Source: Leptospira selangorensis | Lineage (GTDB): Bacteria; Spirochaetota; Leptospiria; Leptospirales; Leptospiraceae | Length of the DNA: 64,000 nt | NCBI RefSeq assembly: GCF_004769405.1 | Contig: NZ_RQES01000019.1 | Location: 124,001 to 188,000 of the forward strand | Direction of reading: 5' to 3' | In this document: positions 1-7,704 of the stretch, one piece after another | How the letters are laid out: each line of letters starts with the position of its first letter | How positions within the stretch are numbered: the stretch's first letter is position 1 | The notes under the pieces: generated by a model | What the model was told of the DNA's origin: nothing | Database searches by the model: none | What the model saw: only the letters and a program-made list of their open reading frames with translations | Made by a program: the position numbers and the translations under genes

Positions 1-2
1 CT

Positions 3-839
3 TTGATAGAGTTGGATGGAGTTAGAGTCTTAACAGATCCTGTTTGGTCGGAAAGAACTTCACCTTCTTCTTGGATCGGTCCTAAGAGATGGTATCCTCC
101 TTTGATCTCTTTGGAAGATCTTCCTGAAATAGATGTAGTATTAATTTCTCATGATCATTATGATCATATGGACTTAGGAACCATTTCTAAACTCAAAGAT
201 AGAAATATATTATTCGTGGTTCCACTCGGTTTAGGGGCAAATCTTTCCTATTGGGGAGTTCCTACAGAAAAGATAGTGGAGTTAGATTGGTGGGAAACTA
301 AGAAGATCAAAAATCTTGAAATAGTAAGTACTCCAGCAAGACATGCATCCGGTAGATATCTTTTAGATAATGATAAAAAACTTTGGTCCAGTTATGCACT
401 TCTTGGGAATCAACATAGAGTTTATTTTTCGGGAGATACGGGTTTATTCCCTAAGATGAAAGAGATCGGAGAAAAATACGGACCTTTCGATCTAACAATG
501 ATAGAAACAGGGCAATACAACCAAGCTTGGCCTGATTGGCATATCGGGCCGGAACAAGCAGTGATCGCTCATTCGCAACTGAAAGGAAAAGTCCTTCTTC
601 CTATCCATTGGGGATTGTTTGCTCTTGCTTCTCATGGATGGACGGAACCTATAGAAAGAGTTTTAGAAAAATCTAAAGAACTTGGAGTTACTGTGATCAC
701 TCCTAAGCCGGGAGAAAGTGCGGAGCCTGGTTTAAAAAAAGATTATATAGCCTGGTGGCCTAAACTTCCTTATAATTCCGCTAAAGAAGATCCGATCTTA
801 TCCAGCCAACTGGAAGAAAATACTGCGAGTGCGAGGTAA
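3..839 (+). CDS. Metallo-beta-lactamase fold hydrolase, NAPE-PLD/UlaG-like (5' truncated by window edge)
   Basis: Predicted Zn-dependent hydrolase of the metallo-beta-lactamase superfamily. The metal-binding motif HDHYDHMD is visible around residue 51, with later histidines in ARHASGRY, SGDTG and PIHWG. The arrangement resembles the N-acyl-phosphatidylethanolamine phospholipase D / UlaG-like branch, which cuts phosphodiester or lactone bonds. The frame is open to the first base and begins in the middle of the usual N-terminal TDPVW strand, so the true start lies outside the window and the first codon seen (TTG) is just a leucine. The next gene begins 4 bases after its stop. Substrate is unknown; the family call is firm, the NAPE-PLD-like subgroup less so. 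Confidence 0.8.
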   Translation: MIELDGVRVLTDPVWSERTSPSSWIGPKRWYPPLISLEDLPEIDVVLISHDHYDHMDLGTISKLKDRNILFVVPLGLGANLSYWGVPTEKIVELDWWETKKIKNLEIVSTPARHASGRYLLDNDKKLWSSYALLGNQHRVYFSGDTGLFPKMKEIGEKYGPFDLTMIETGQYNQAWPDWHIGPEQAVIAHSQLKGKVLLPIHWGLFALASHGWTEPIERVLEKSKELGVTVITPKPGESAEPGLKKDYIAWWPKLPYNSAKEDPILSSQLEENTASAR

Positions 840-843
840 TCAA

Positions 844-1506
844 ATGAAATTAAAAGTAATTATCACAGGTTCCACAGGAATGGTGGGAGAAGGTGTTTTG
901 TTAGAATGTTTAGAAGATCCAAATGTGGAAAAGATACTTTTGCTGAATAGGAAGTCGTATGGAATTTCTCATCCTAAAGTGGAGGAAGTCCTACATTCCG
1001 ATTTTTCGGATATTTCCGCAATCAAAGACAAATTGAAAGGGTATAATACCTGTTTTTTTTGTTCCGGGGTTTCTTCCATAGGATTAAGTGAGGAAGAATT
1101 TTTTAAACTAACTCATACATTGACATTACATGTGGCAAGTACCTTGGCTTCTTTAAATCCTAATATGAGTTTTTCTTATATTTCAGGTGCAGGTACGGAT
1201 AGCACTGAAAAGGGAAAAACAATGTGGGCGAGAGTAAAAGGAAAAACTGAAAATGATCTATTAAAACTTCCTTTTTCGAAGGTGTATAATTTCCGTCCGG
1301 GTTATATGCACCCAACTCCAGGAGCAAAAAATACTTTGTCCGCTTATAAGTATATTGGTTGGAGTTTTCCGATCTTAAGAGCAATTTTCCCAAAACGAGT
1401 TTCTACTTTGAAACAACTTGCAGTTGCGATGATCCGTGCGAGTGAAAATGGTTTTAGTAAGAATACTGTAGAAGTGGAAGATATTTTAGAATTGTCCAAA
1501 TCTTAA
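844..1506 (+). CDS. Atypical short-chain dehydrogenase / NAD(P)-binding epimerase-like protein
   Basis: A 220-residue Rossmann-fold protein with an N-terminal nucleotide-binding loop TGSTGMVGEG followed by LLLNRK, which is the pattern of atypical SDRs of the NAD-dependent epimerase/dehydratase group (HTATIP2-like). The SYISGAGTDST segment sits where the catalytic Ser would be, and VYNFRPGYMHP follows at the substrate side. An upstream GTG at 829 would overlap the previous gene, but ATG at 844 has GAGGT at a good distance and starts directly on the Rossmann strand, so I choose 844. Likely co-transcribed with the MBL hydrolase. Substrate cannot be told from sequence. Confidence 0.75.
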   Translation: MKLKVIITGSTGMVGEGVLLECLEDPNVEKILLLNRKSYGISHPKVEEVLHSDFSDISAIKDKLKGYNTCFFCSGVSSIGLSEEEFFKLTHTLTLHVASTLASLNPNMSFSYISGAGTDSTEKGKTMWARVKGKTENDLLKLPFSKVYNFRPGYMHPTPGAKNTLSAYKYIGWSFPILRAIFPKRVSTLKQLAVAMIRASENGFSKNTVEVEDILELSKS

Positions 1507-1523
1507 GATAGATGTAGTAATTA

Positions 1524-1559
1524 TGGATATGTTTTCGAATCTTTTTCAGGACATATCCA
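1524..1559. promoter_or_regulatory. Inverted repeat in the intergenic gap before the LytS-type kinase
   Basis: Nine-base arms TGGATATGT (1524-1532) and ACATATCCA (1551-1559) are perfectly complementary with an 18-base spacer. There is no T-tract directly after, so it looks more like an operator or an mRNA structure than an intrinsic terminator. It lies 18 bases after the SDR stop codon and about 80 bases before the kinase start. Confidence 0.35.
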
Positions 1560-1639
1560 CGTATAATTTTGATTGAGTAAGAACCGGGCTTTCGGATTTA
1601 ATGAAGACTTGATCTAATACACCTTAGGTTTCTGGATTT

Positions 1640-2989
1640 ATGGAAAGCGAAGTAAAAATGAAAAAAGTTTTGGATAATATGCCTATCCTCTTCTTTTCCT
1701 TGGATGAGAACTTTAGGCCTCTTTCCTGGAACTATGAATGTGAAAGAGTTTTGGGATTTTCTTCCGAAGAAATTTTAAACGATAAAAACTTCTCCTTCAA
1801 AAATCTTATCCAGGTAAAAGGAGAAGGGGAATCTTCCGGTTTTAATCCCGAACTTTTAAATTCCGAATTCAAGAATTGGGAGTTGGACCTAATTTCTAAG
1901 GAGGGAAAATTAAAGTTAGTCTCCCTTTCGAATATCTCGTCGGAATTCCCGTTGTTCGGTTCCACGAATTGGTTCGTAGGCGTGGATATTACCAGGACCA
2001 AGGAGATAGAAAGAGAGTTAACAAGTTCATTAAAGGAACTTTCCGATTTTCAAACTGCACTTAATGCGGTTTCTATCGTTGCGATCACGGATCGAGCCGG
2101 TACGATCATTTATGTGAATCAGAACTTCTGCGATATAAGCGGTTATTCAAGAGATGAACTTTTAGGCCATAACCATCGTATCATCAATTCAGGTTATCAT
2201 CCTAAGGAATTTTTTGTAGATCTTTGGAAGACGATCGCGAAAGGAAAAATTTGGAAGGGTGAGATTAAAAACAAAGCGAAAGACGGAAGATATTATTGGG
2301 TGGATACGACCATTTCTCCAATTTTGGACGATAATGGAAAACCGTACCAATACCTTGCCATTCGGAACGATATCACGGAAAGAAAGGAAACCGAGGAGAA
2401 GGCCAGGCACGCGGAGAATAATCTGAAAATCCTACAAGATAGGATGAGCCCTCATTTTCTTTTTAATACTTTGAGTATTATCCATTCTTATCTACAGACA
2501 AATCCCGGGCTTGCGGATTCCGCCATTTTGATGCTTGCAGATAATTATAGATTTCTAATGGATCAAGCGAACCAACAACTTGTCCCTTTCGATATAGAAT
2601 GGGAATTTATGGAGAACTATCTACAACTTCTAAAGCTTAGATTTTCGGACTTCTTGGAAGTGGAATCCGAAAAATTGGGAAATTTTAAACAATGCCAAAT
2701 CCCTCCTTTAACCCTGCAACCTCTTGTGGAAAATTCTTATATCCATGGTTTAAGAGATAGAAAAGGAAAAGGAAAGATTAGCGTAAAAGCTTCTATCCAA
2801 GATGGAAAAACTTTAGTGACCATCCGAGACAATGGAAAAGGCCTAAGTGATGCAAATATTCATTCCAGAAGTATCGCGAACATCTCGGAACGTCTGAAAT
2901 TTTATCTTTACGATTCGGAAGTAAAAATTGAAAATCATCCTGAGGGTGGCGCAATCGTCACGATCGGTTTTAAATCCGCGAAAAATTAA
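1640..2989 (+). CDS. PAS-PAS sensor histidine kinase of the LytS/YehU (His_kinase) type
   Basis: Cytosolic 449-residue sensor kinase with no membrane segments. Two PAS domains are visible: residues about 10-125 and about 135-255. The second contains the GYSRDELLGHNHRI and WKGEIKNKAKDG stretch typical of redox- or ligand-sensing Aer-like PAS domains. The kinase core starts at MSPHFLFNT, with phospho-acceptor His272 in the H-box characteristic of the LytS/YehU family, and continues with PLVENSYIHGL and a C-terminal HATPase (DNGKGL). Its stop is 6 bases before a LytTR-type response regulator, its obvious partner. An in-frame ATG at 1658 is an alternative start; neither has a strong ribosome binding site. 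The signal sensed is unknown. Confidence 0.88.
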   Translation: MESEVKMKKVLDNMPILFFSLDENFRPLSWNYECERVLGFSSEEILNDKNFSFKNLIQVKGEGESSGFNPELLNSEFKNWELDLISKEGKLKLVSLSNISSEFPLFGSTNWFVGVDITRTKEIERELTSSLKELSDFQTALNAVSIVAITDRAGTIIYVNQNFCDISGYSRDELLGHNHRIINSGYHPKEFFVDLWKTIAKGKIWKGEIKNKAKDGRYYWVDTTISPILDDNGKPYQYLAIRNDITERKETEEKARHAENNLKILQDRMSPHFLFNTLSIIHSYLQTNPGLADSAILMLADNYRFLMDQANQQLVPFDIEWEFMENYLQLLKLRFSDFLEVESEKLGNFKQCQIPPLTLQPLVENSYIHGLRDRKGKGKISVKASIQDGKTLVTIRDNGKGLSDANIHSRSIANISERLKFYLYDSEVKIENHPEGGAIVTIGFKSAKN

Positions 2990-2995
2990 TAACGT

Positions 2996-3718
2996 ATGGC
3001 AGAATGGAAAACACTAATCGTTGAGGATGAGGCGCCTACCAGGGAACTACTCGTAAATTATTGTTTAGCCCGACCTGAATTAAAATTAGTAAAAGTCGCA
3101 AAAGACGGAGAGGAAGCTCTCGAATACTTACAGAACGAAGAGTTCCATCTCGCATTTTTGGACATCAATCTTCCTATTCTTTCCGGTTTGGATATTTTAG
3201 AAAGACTAGAAAATCCTCCCTATATCATTTTTATCACTGCATTAAGAGACAAGGCAATCGAAGCATTTGAATTTGGTGTAATCGATTATCTACTCAAACC
3301 ATTTTCTAAAGAAAGATTTTTTAAGGCTGTGGATCGGGCCTTGGAAATTTTGGGGAATGAGGCGGACAAACCTTCCAAAAATGTTTTTAACGAACATGGG
3401 CTTTTTATTTTAGAAAAGGAAAATCATTTTCTAATTCCCTATGGAGAGATCATTTACATTTCTTCCAGAGATAATTTTAGCGTGGTCCATACCGAAAAAA
3501 GACAGTATGTAACTTATAAATCCTTAAAAAGCCTGGAACAAAAACTTCCTCCTGCCAAGTTTTTAAGAATATATAAACAATACATAATTAATCTGGAAAA
3601 GTTATCTCATTTACAAAGTGATAATATGGGAAATTACTCGGTTCATTTAAAGGATGAGGACGAAACACAACTTCCTGTTGGAAGAAAATATATCTCCAAG
3701 ATCAAAGAACTTCTCTAA
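2996..3718 (+). CDS. LytTR-family response regulator
   Basis: 240 residues: an N-terminal receiver (acidic VEDE, phospho-acceptor Asp56 in FLDINLP, Lys101 in DYLLKPF) followed by a LytTR DNA-binding domain (about 135-240) with the typical FLRIYKQYIINL and LPVGRKY stretches. It is the cognate regulator of the PAS-PAS LytS-type kinase directly upstream, with a 6-base gap indicating one operon. LytTR proteins bind short direct repeats; no target site was identified here. Confidence 0.9.
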   Translation: MAEWKTLIVEDEAPTRELLVNYCLARPELKLVKVAKDGEEALEYLQNEEFHLAFLDINLPILSGLDILERLENPPYIIFITALRDKAIEAFEFGVIDYLLKPFSKERFFKAVDRALEILGNEADKPSKNVFNEHGLFILEKENHFLIPYGEIIYISSRDNFSVVHTEKRQYVTYKSLKSLEQKLPPAKFLRIYKQYIINLEKLSHLQSDNMGNYSVHLKDEDETQLPVGRKYISKIKELL

Positions 3719-3775
3719 TTTCTCCCTGTAATTTTACCGTTTAAGAACGGAATTCCCCGTATCCCATTCCAACCG

Positions 3776-3804
3776 TTGACTTAAGAAAGAAATTTATATA
3801 TCCT
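3776..3804 (+). promoter_or_regulatory. Possible sigma-70 promoter before the beta-CASP gene
   Basis: TTGACT at 3776-3781 is a good -35 match. TATCCT at 3799-3804 follows with a 17-base spacer, with an alternative TATATC at 3797 and a 15-base spacer. The start codon of the beta-CASP gene is 50 bases downstream. Confidence 0.4.
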
Positions 3805-3854
3805 CCTCTCTTTCCCGCAAACCGGGAAGAATCGTATCTAAAGGGGAATATAAA

Positions 3855-5243
3855 GTGGAAAACAAGAAAGAGGATCGTCTCGCTAGTTTACAATTTTTAG
3901 GAGGAGTAGGAACTGTTACAGGTTCAAAATATCTCGTAAAAGCTTTCGGTAAAACGATCTTGATAGACTGCGGGCTTTTTCAGGGAGAGAAAAAGTTAAG
4001 ACTTCTAAATTGGGACTCCGACCAATTTTTCCCGACTGAAATAGATCATATTCTTCTAACCCACGGACATTTGGATCATTGCGGATATCTACCAAGAGCG
4101 GTCAAAAAGGGGTTTAGAGGCGAAATATTCGGGACTAAGCCGACATTAGATGTATCTAATATAGTCCTAAAAGACAGCGCAAAATTACAAGAAGAAGATG
4201 CCGAACTTGCAAATTCCGGGGGATATTCAAAACATAAGCCCGCTCTTCCTTTATATGATAGTGATGATGCGGAGAAGACTATCAAACTATTTCATGCGGT
4301 AGAGATTGGAGAATGGTTCGATATAGATCCAAATATAAAATTCCGTTTCAGATATAACGGTCATATTTTAGGAGCTAGTTTTATAGAATTAAAGATCGGT
4401 AATAAAACTCTAATTTTTTCAGGAGATATCGGAAGGGATGAAGACCCTCTTTTATTTCCTCCTGAAAAGCCGGAGAAAGGTGATATTATTCTGATAGAAT
4501 CCACTTACGGAAATCGGATACACAGAGGAAATCCAATCAAACGTTTGGCTCAGTTGATCCATGAATTCTCCACTTCTAAAGGAACTATTATCATTCCATG
4601 TTTTGCTGTAGAGAGAATACAGGCAGTCATGTACTTGATCTGGAAATTGATGAAGGAAGGCGAAATCCCGAATATTCCCGTCTATATGGATTCCCCTATG
4701 GGTTCCAAAGTTTTAGATTTATTTAATATTTATGGAAGTGAATGGCATAAATTAAAGGAGGATGAATTAGCCGAACTTAAAGAGGATATATTCTGCATTA
4801 CCGAATCTTCTGAGACTAAAAAGATCGCAAACAAAAAAGGTCCTAAAATTGTGATTGCCGGAAGTGGAATGGCCACAGGAGGCAGAGTTCTTTCCTATTT
4901 GGAACATTCTTTAGGAGATCCTAACTCTTTAGTATTGTTCGTAGGTTACCAAGCAAAAGAAACCAGAGGTAATAAACTGCTCAGAGGAGATACTGAGATC
5001 AAGATCCGAGGTAGATATCACGAAGTCAGATGTGATGTCCAAAATATAGACGGCTTATCAGCTCACGCAGACCAAACAGAGCTTATTCATTGGTTATCCA
5101 AGATCAAAACTCCGCCCAAAGAAGTGTTCATTGTGCATGGAGAAGAAGACGCAAGCAAGATCTTGGGAAATCGTATCCGCAAAGAATACGGTTGGGATAC
5201 ACAGATCCCACAAAGGGGAGAAGTTTTCGAATTCGAAGTATAA
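3855..5243 (+). CDS. Beta-CASP metallo-beta-lactamase RNase-like protein
   Basis: 462 residues. The N-terminal MBL core has the motif THGHLDHCG, the HxHxDH Zn site, followed by SGDIGRD and the beta-CASP insertion. The C-terminal RNA-specificity motif lies in the SAHADQTELIHWL and IVHGEE segments. This is the architecture of the YsH/CPSF-type exo/endoribonucleases that cleave RNA with two Zn ions. GTG start at 3855 is preceded by AAGGGG at a suitable distance. It follows a possible promoter at 3776 and is probably monocistronic. Whether it is a true RNase in this organism is inferred from the family. Confidence 0.88.
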   Translation: MENKKEDRLASLQFLGGVGTVTGSKYLVKAFGKTILIDCGLFQGEKKLRLLNWDSDQFFPTEIDHILLTHGHLDHCGYLPRAVKKGFRGEIFGTKPTLDVSNIVLKDSAKLQEEDAELANSGGYSKHKPALPLYDSDDAEKTIKLFHAVEIGEWFDIDPNIKFRFRYNGHILGASFIELKIGNKTLIFSGDIGRDEDPLLFPPEKPEKGDIILIESTYGNRIHRGNPIKRLAQLIHEFSTSKGTIIIPCFAVERIQAVMYLIWKLMKEGEIPNIPVYMDSPMGSKVLDLFNIYGSEWHKLKEDELAELKEDIFCITESSETKKIANKKGPKIVIAGSGMATGGRVLSYLEHSLGDPNSLVLFVGYQAKETRGNKLLRGDTEIKIRGRYHEVRCDVQNIDGLSAHADQTELIHWLSKIKTPPKEVFIVHGEEDASKILGNRIRKEYGWDTQIPQRGEVFEFEV

Positions 5244-5322
5244 TCCATGATTTGGGGTCGGGAATTTTCACCCTGGAAATCCGCAGGAAACCGCCCCAAT
5301 CGGTAGGATCTCCCACCGGCCC

Positions 5323-5351
5323 TTGACCTTTGCTTTATTCTCACGTATGGT
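5323..5351 (+). promoter_or_regulatory. Sigma-70-type promoter of the Crp/Fnr regulator
   Basis: TTGACC (5323-5328), a 17-base spacer and TATGGT (5346-5351) form a good -35/-10 pair 32 bases ahead of the ATG at 5383. This also argues against the longer reading frame that would start at TTG 5323. Confidence 0.5.
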
Positions 5352-5382
5352 AAGAACATCGAGATATAAAAGGGACTTAAAC

Positions 5383-6063
5383 ATGACCAGCGCAGTAAAA
5401 ATCGAAACTGAAACAAACCGAGTTTTACCAAGGGAAATTTTTCTAAAAGAAAACCTTCTCCACCACCATGAACTTAATTTTACCCGTAGGAAAATTTCCA
5501 AAGGTGAGATACTATTCTCCCAAGGAGAGCAGGCCAACGGATTTTATATAGTCGAGACCGGTTCCATCCGATCTTATAGAACTTCAGGTTCCGGAGAAAA
5601 ACAGCATACATTCAAAATTTATCATCCGGGTAACTGGGTAGGGATCAGAGATGCGGCTATAGGCGGAAATTATCTGCACCATGCAGTTGCACTTGTTGAA
5701 TCCACAGTTCTGTTCGTAGAGGAAGAAGAACTTCGCAGGCTTCTAAACTCCGATTCACAATTTCAAAACTCAGTGTTTAGACAAGTTACCATCGAGGCAG
5801 TGGAATCGGAGAATAAGATCTATTCTTTAGGAACTCGTCAGGTTCACGCAAAACTTTCGGAATTTTTACTACAATTATCAGAATCCCAAGACTCGGAAGA
5901 AGATCTTCCATTCACTCGCGAGATCATGGCATCTATGATCGGTGTGACTACAGAAACCTTGGTTCGTGCCTTGGCTGATTTTAAAAGCAGAGGTTGGGTG
6001 GAAATAGACAAAAGAAAAATAGTGATTAAAAATGAAGAGGCTCTTCTTCGTTTGCTGGATTAA
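5383..6063 (+). CDS. Crp/Fnr-family transcriptional regulator without cysteines
   Basis: 226 residues with a cyclic-nucleotide-binding-like beta-roll (about 35-125, including GEILFSQGEQANGFYIVETG), a dimer helix (about 130-165) and a winged helix-turn-helix (about 175-226). The recognition helix ETLVR (Glu191 to Arg195) resembles the E..SR of FNR/DNR proteins that read TTGAT half-sites. There is not one cysteine in the protein, so it cannot hold an FNR-type Fe-S cluster; a heme/NO (DNR-like) or other ligand would be needed. ATG 5383 has AAGGGA in front. It lies about 9 kb from the cbb3 operon, which carries a TTGAT-type box, making a regulatory link plausible but unproven. Confidence 0.82.
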   Translation: MTSAVKIETETNRVLPREIFLKENLLHHHELNFTRRKISKGEILFSQGEQANGFYIVETGSIRSYRTSGSGEKQHTFKIYHPGNWVGIRDAAIGGNYLHHAVALVESTVLFVEEEELRRLLNSDSQFQNSVFRQVTIEAVESENKIYSLGTRQVHAKLSEFLLQLSESQDSEEDLPFTREIMASMIGVTTETLVRALADFKSRGWVEIDKRKIVIKNEEALLRLLD

Positions 6064-6105
6064 ACATCCGAACCTTTTCTAAATCGAAAATTACAGTTTT
6101 ATAAA

Positions 6106-6774
6106 ATGGTCCGGTATGATTTTCAAACCACTCTCGACTTTCAAGTAAATCGGGTCCAACTAAAAGGAGAACTTTTTATTCCAAGCCAGGCCGCCTTTTT
6201 GGCGGTTTTGGTTTTGGATGAGAAGGACGACAAATTTGCGGATCGGTTTTCTAAGATGAGAAATTTTCTGAATGAAAGGGGAGTGGCCACTCTTTTTCTA
6301 AAAGGTTTATTGACCCAAGAGGAAAGGGAGATCCACGCAAATCGTTCTGATATAAATCTATTATCCGATCGTCTTTTAGAGATCACTAAACAGATCAAAA
6401 ATATAGAAGGCGCGGACTCTTTAAAAATTTCTTATATAGGTTCTTCCGTAATTGCCGGTAGAATGTTCCGTGCAGCTGGAAGTTCGGATTCCCCGGTCGA
6501 AAGTTTAATCCTGATAGGAAATGGCCTCCAGGAATATAACGGCAAATTTTTAAACCTTTCCGTTTTGAATATTTTAGGAGAGCTTGATTTTACGGGAAGA
6601 ATAGTGAATCGTTCTATTTTTTCTAAGATAGAGAGCACGGTTAAAAAAGTCTATTTTGTGCCTGGCTCTCCCAGTCATTTTGAAGATAATACCAAATGGT
6701 TTATGGTATCGGAAGCAATCCAAAGATGGTATTTATTCCCTGAAAAAAGATCCTTAGAATTCTCCGAATTTTAA
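6106..6774 (+). CDS. Dienelactone-hydrolase-like alpha/beta hydrolase
   Basis: 222 residues resembling the dienelactone-hydrolase-like proteins often joined to phosphoribosyltransferases. A possible catalytic triad survives: Ser114 in YIGSSVIAG, Asp161 in LGELDF and His191 in GSPSHFED. The usual oxyanion-loop HG after the first long strand is missing (LVLDEKDD instead), and the nucleophile elbow is not the standard GxSxG. The activity may therefore be altered. Stop codons of this gene and the convergent SafE-like gene are only 3 bases apart. Family assignment is from pattern; substrate unknown. Confidence 0.55.
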   Translation: MVRYDFQTTLDFQVNRVQLKGELFIPSQAAFLAVLVLDEKDDKFADRFSKMRNFLNERGVATLFLKGLLTQEEREIHANRSDINLLSDRLLEITKQIKNIEGADSLKISYIGSSVIAGRMFRAAGSSDSPVESLILIGNGLQEYNGKFLNLSVLNILGELDFTGRIVNRSIFSKIESTVKKVYFVPGSPSHFEDNTKWFMVSEAIQRWYLFPEKRSLEFSEF

Positions 6775-6777
6775 AAT

Positions 6778-7536
6778 TTAATGATGGTGGTGATGATGGC
6801 CACCTTCTTCCATTTTCACTCCGGGTTCAGAATGGTTATGAGTATGATTCATTCTGAATAACATCAAGGAAATCGAAAGAAGAATGATCGCAAAACCTGC
6901 GAGTTTGAGTTTATCCTTTCCGAATTTTGTTAAGATCATCCTAAATCCTAAACCGAATCCGAATCCGAATAGTAAAGGGAAGGTCCCTAAAAAGAAAAAG
7001 AACATACTCAAAGCGCCGAATGCAGGAGATCCTGTTGCAAATGCCATTACGAATGCAGGATATAATATCCCGCAGGGTAAAAAACCTGTGATCATCCCGA
7101 ACATAAAACCGATCGCTAATTGAAAACTTGGGCTCTTGTTTTCTCTGGATCTTAAAAGTTTAGATCCTAGCTTAGAAAAAATCTTGGAGAAAAATCTATT
7201 TTGGGTCCAATCTTTTTGGAAGATAATGGAAAGTCCAAAGAGTAGAATAAACGCTGCACCGAACCATGCTGCAAATTCTTGAGCAGGAAGTAATAGGGAA
7301 AGGCTTTTGTTTGTAACCTTCCCCAAAAATCCAAAGCCTAAACCTATGGAAGTATAAGAGACCAATCTTCCTAGATTATATAAAGTTTGTAATAGAACCG
7401 AACTTGTCTTTTTATCCGAAGGGGAGATTGTAAGATTTAAACTTCCTGCCAAAGGACCGCACATTCCCAAACAGTGAAAAGAACCTGTTAGACCGTTTAA
7501 AAAGGATCCGAATAATATCGCAGATACCAATTCCAT
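6778..7536 (-). CDS. SafE/TauE-like membrane protein of the cbb3 operon with a C-terminal His6 tail
   Basis: 252 residues with about six hydrophobic segments. It carries the GSFHCLGMCGP motif near the N-terminus and GFLPCGILYPAF in the middle, both typical of the UreH-like/SafE membrane proteins often encoded at the end of ccoNOQP-ccoGHIS clusters and linked to copper or oxidase maturation. The C-terminus is HTHNHSEPGVKMEEGG followed by six consecutive histidines, a natural metal-binding tail. Last gene of the cbb3 operon; starts 9 bases after the ccoS stop. The biochemical role (copper or heme handling) is inferred from gene order. Confidence 0.75.
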   Translation of the reverse strand: MELVSAILFGSFLNGLTGSFHCLGMCGPLAGSLNLTISPSDKKTSSVLLQTLYNLGRLVSYTSIGLGFGFLGKVTNKSLSLLLPAQEFAAWFGAAFILLFGLSIIFQKDWTQNRFFSKIFSKLGSKLLRSRENKSPSFQLAIGFMFGMITGFLPCGILYPAFVMAFATGSPAFGALSMFFFFLGTFPLLFGFGFGLGFRMILTKFGKDKLKLAGFAIILLSISLMLFRMNHTHNHSEPGVKMEEGGHHHHHH

Positions 7537-7545
7537 AATAAACTC

Positions 7546-7704
7546 CTAATTAGATTTGTCCTGTTTATCTTCTTCGAATAATATTCTATATTTAGGGCCC
7601 TCGATATCTTCATATTGTCCCGACTTTAGATTAAGTAGGAATATGTAAAATGCTCCGAAGGAGATCATAAGTGCGATCGGAATTGTCAGATACAAAGCGT
7701 TCAT
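7546..7704 (-). CDS. ccoS: cbb3 oxidase maturation protein CcoS
   Basis: A 52-residue protein: MNALYLTIPIALMISFGAF, one membrane helix, then a charged tail with GQYEDIEGP and YRILFEED. This is the CcoS/FixS family signature, with the conserved Q(Y/F)-D-D/E-x-EGP after the helix. CcoS is needed to insert heme and copper into CcoN. Its ATG overlaps the ccoI stop by ATGA (7701-7704), so translation is coupled. Confidence 0.88.
   Translation of the reverse strand: MNALYLTIPIALMISFGAFYIFLLNLKSGQYEDIEGPKYRILFEEDKQDKSN

Noticed and set aside
5087..5537. Several overlapping open frames on both strands around the beta-CASP 3' end
   Set aside because: They are arginine/serine-rich shadows with no start signals and overlap the beta-CASP and Crp/Fnr genes or their promoter.
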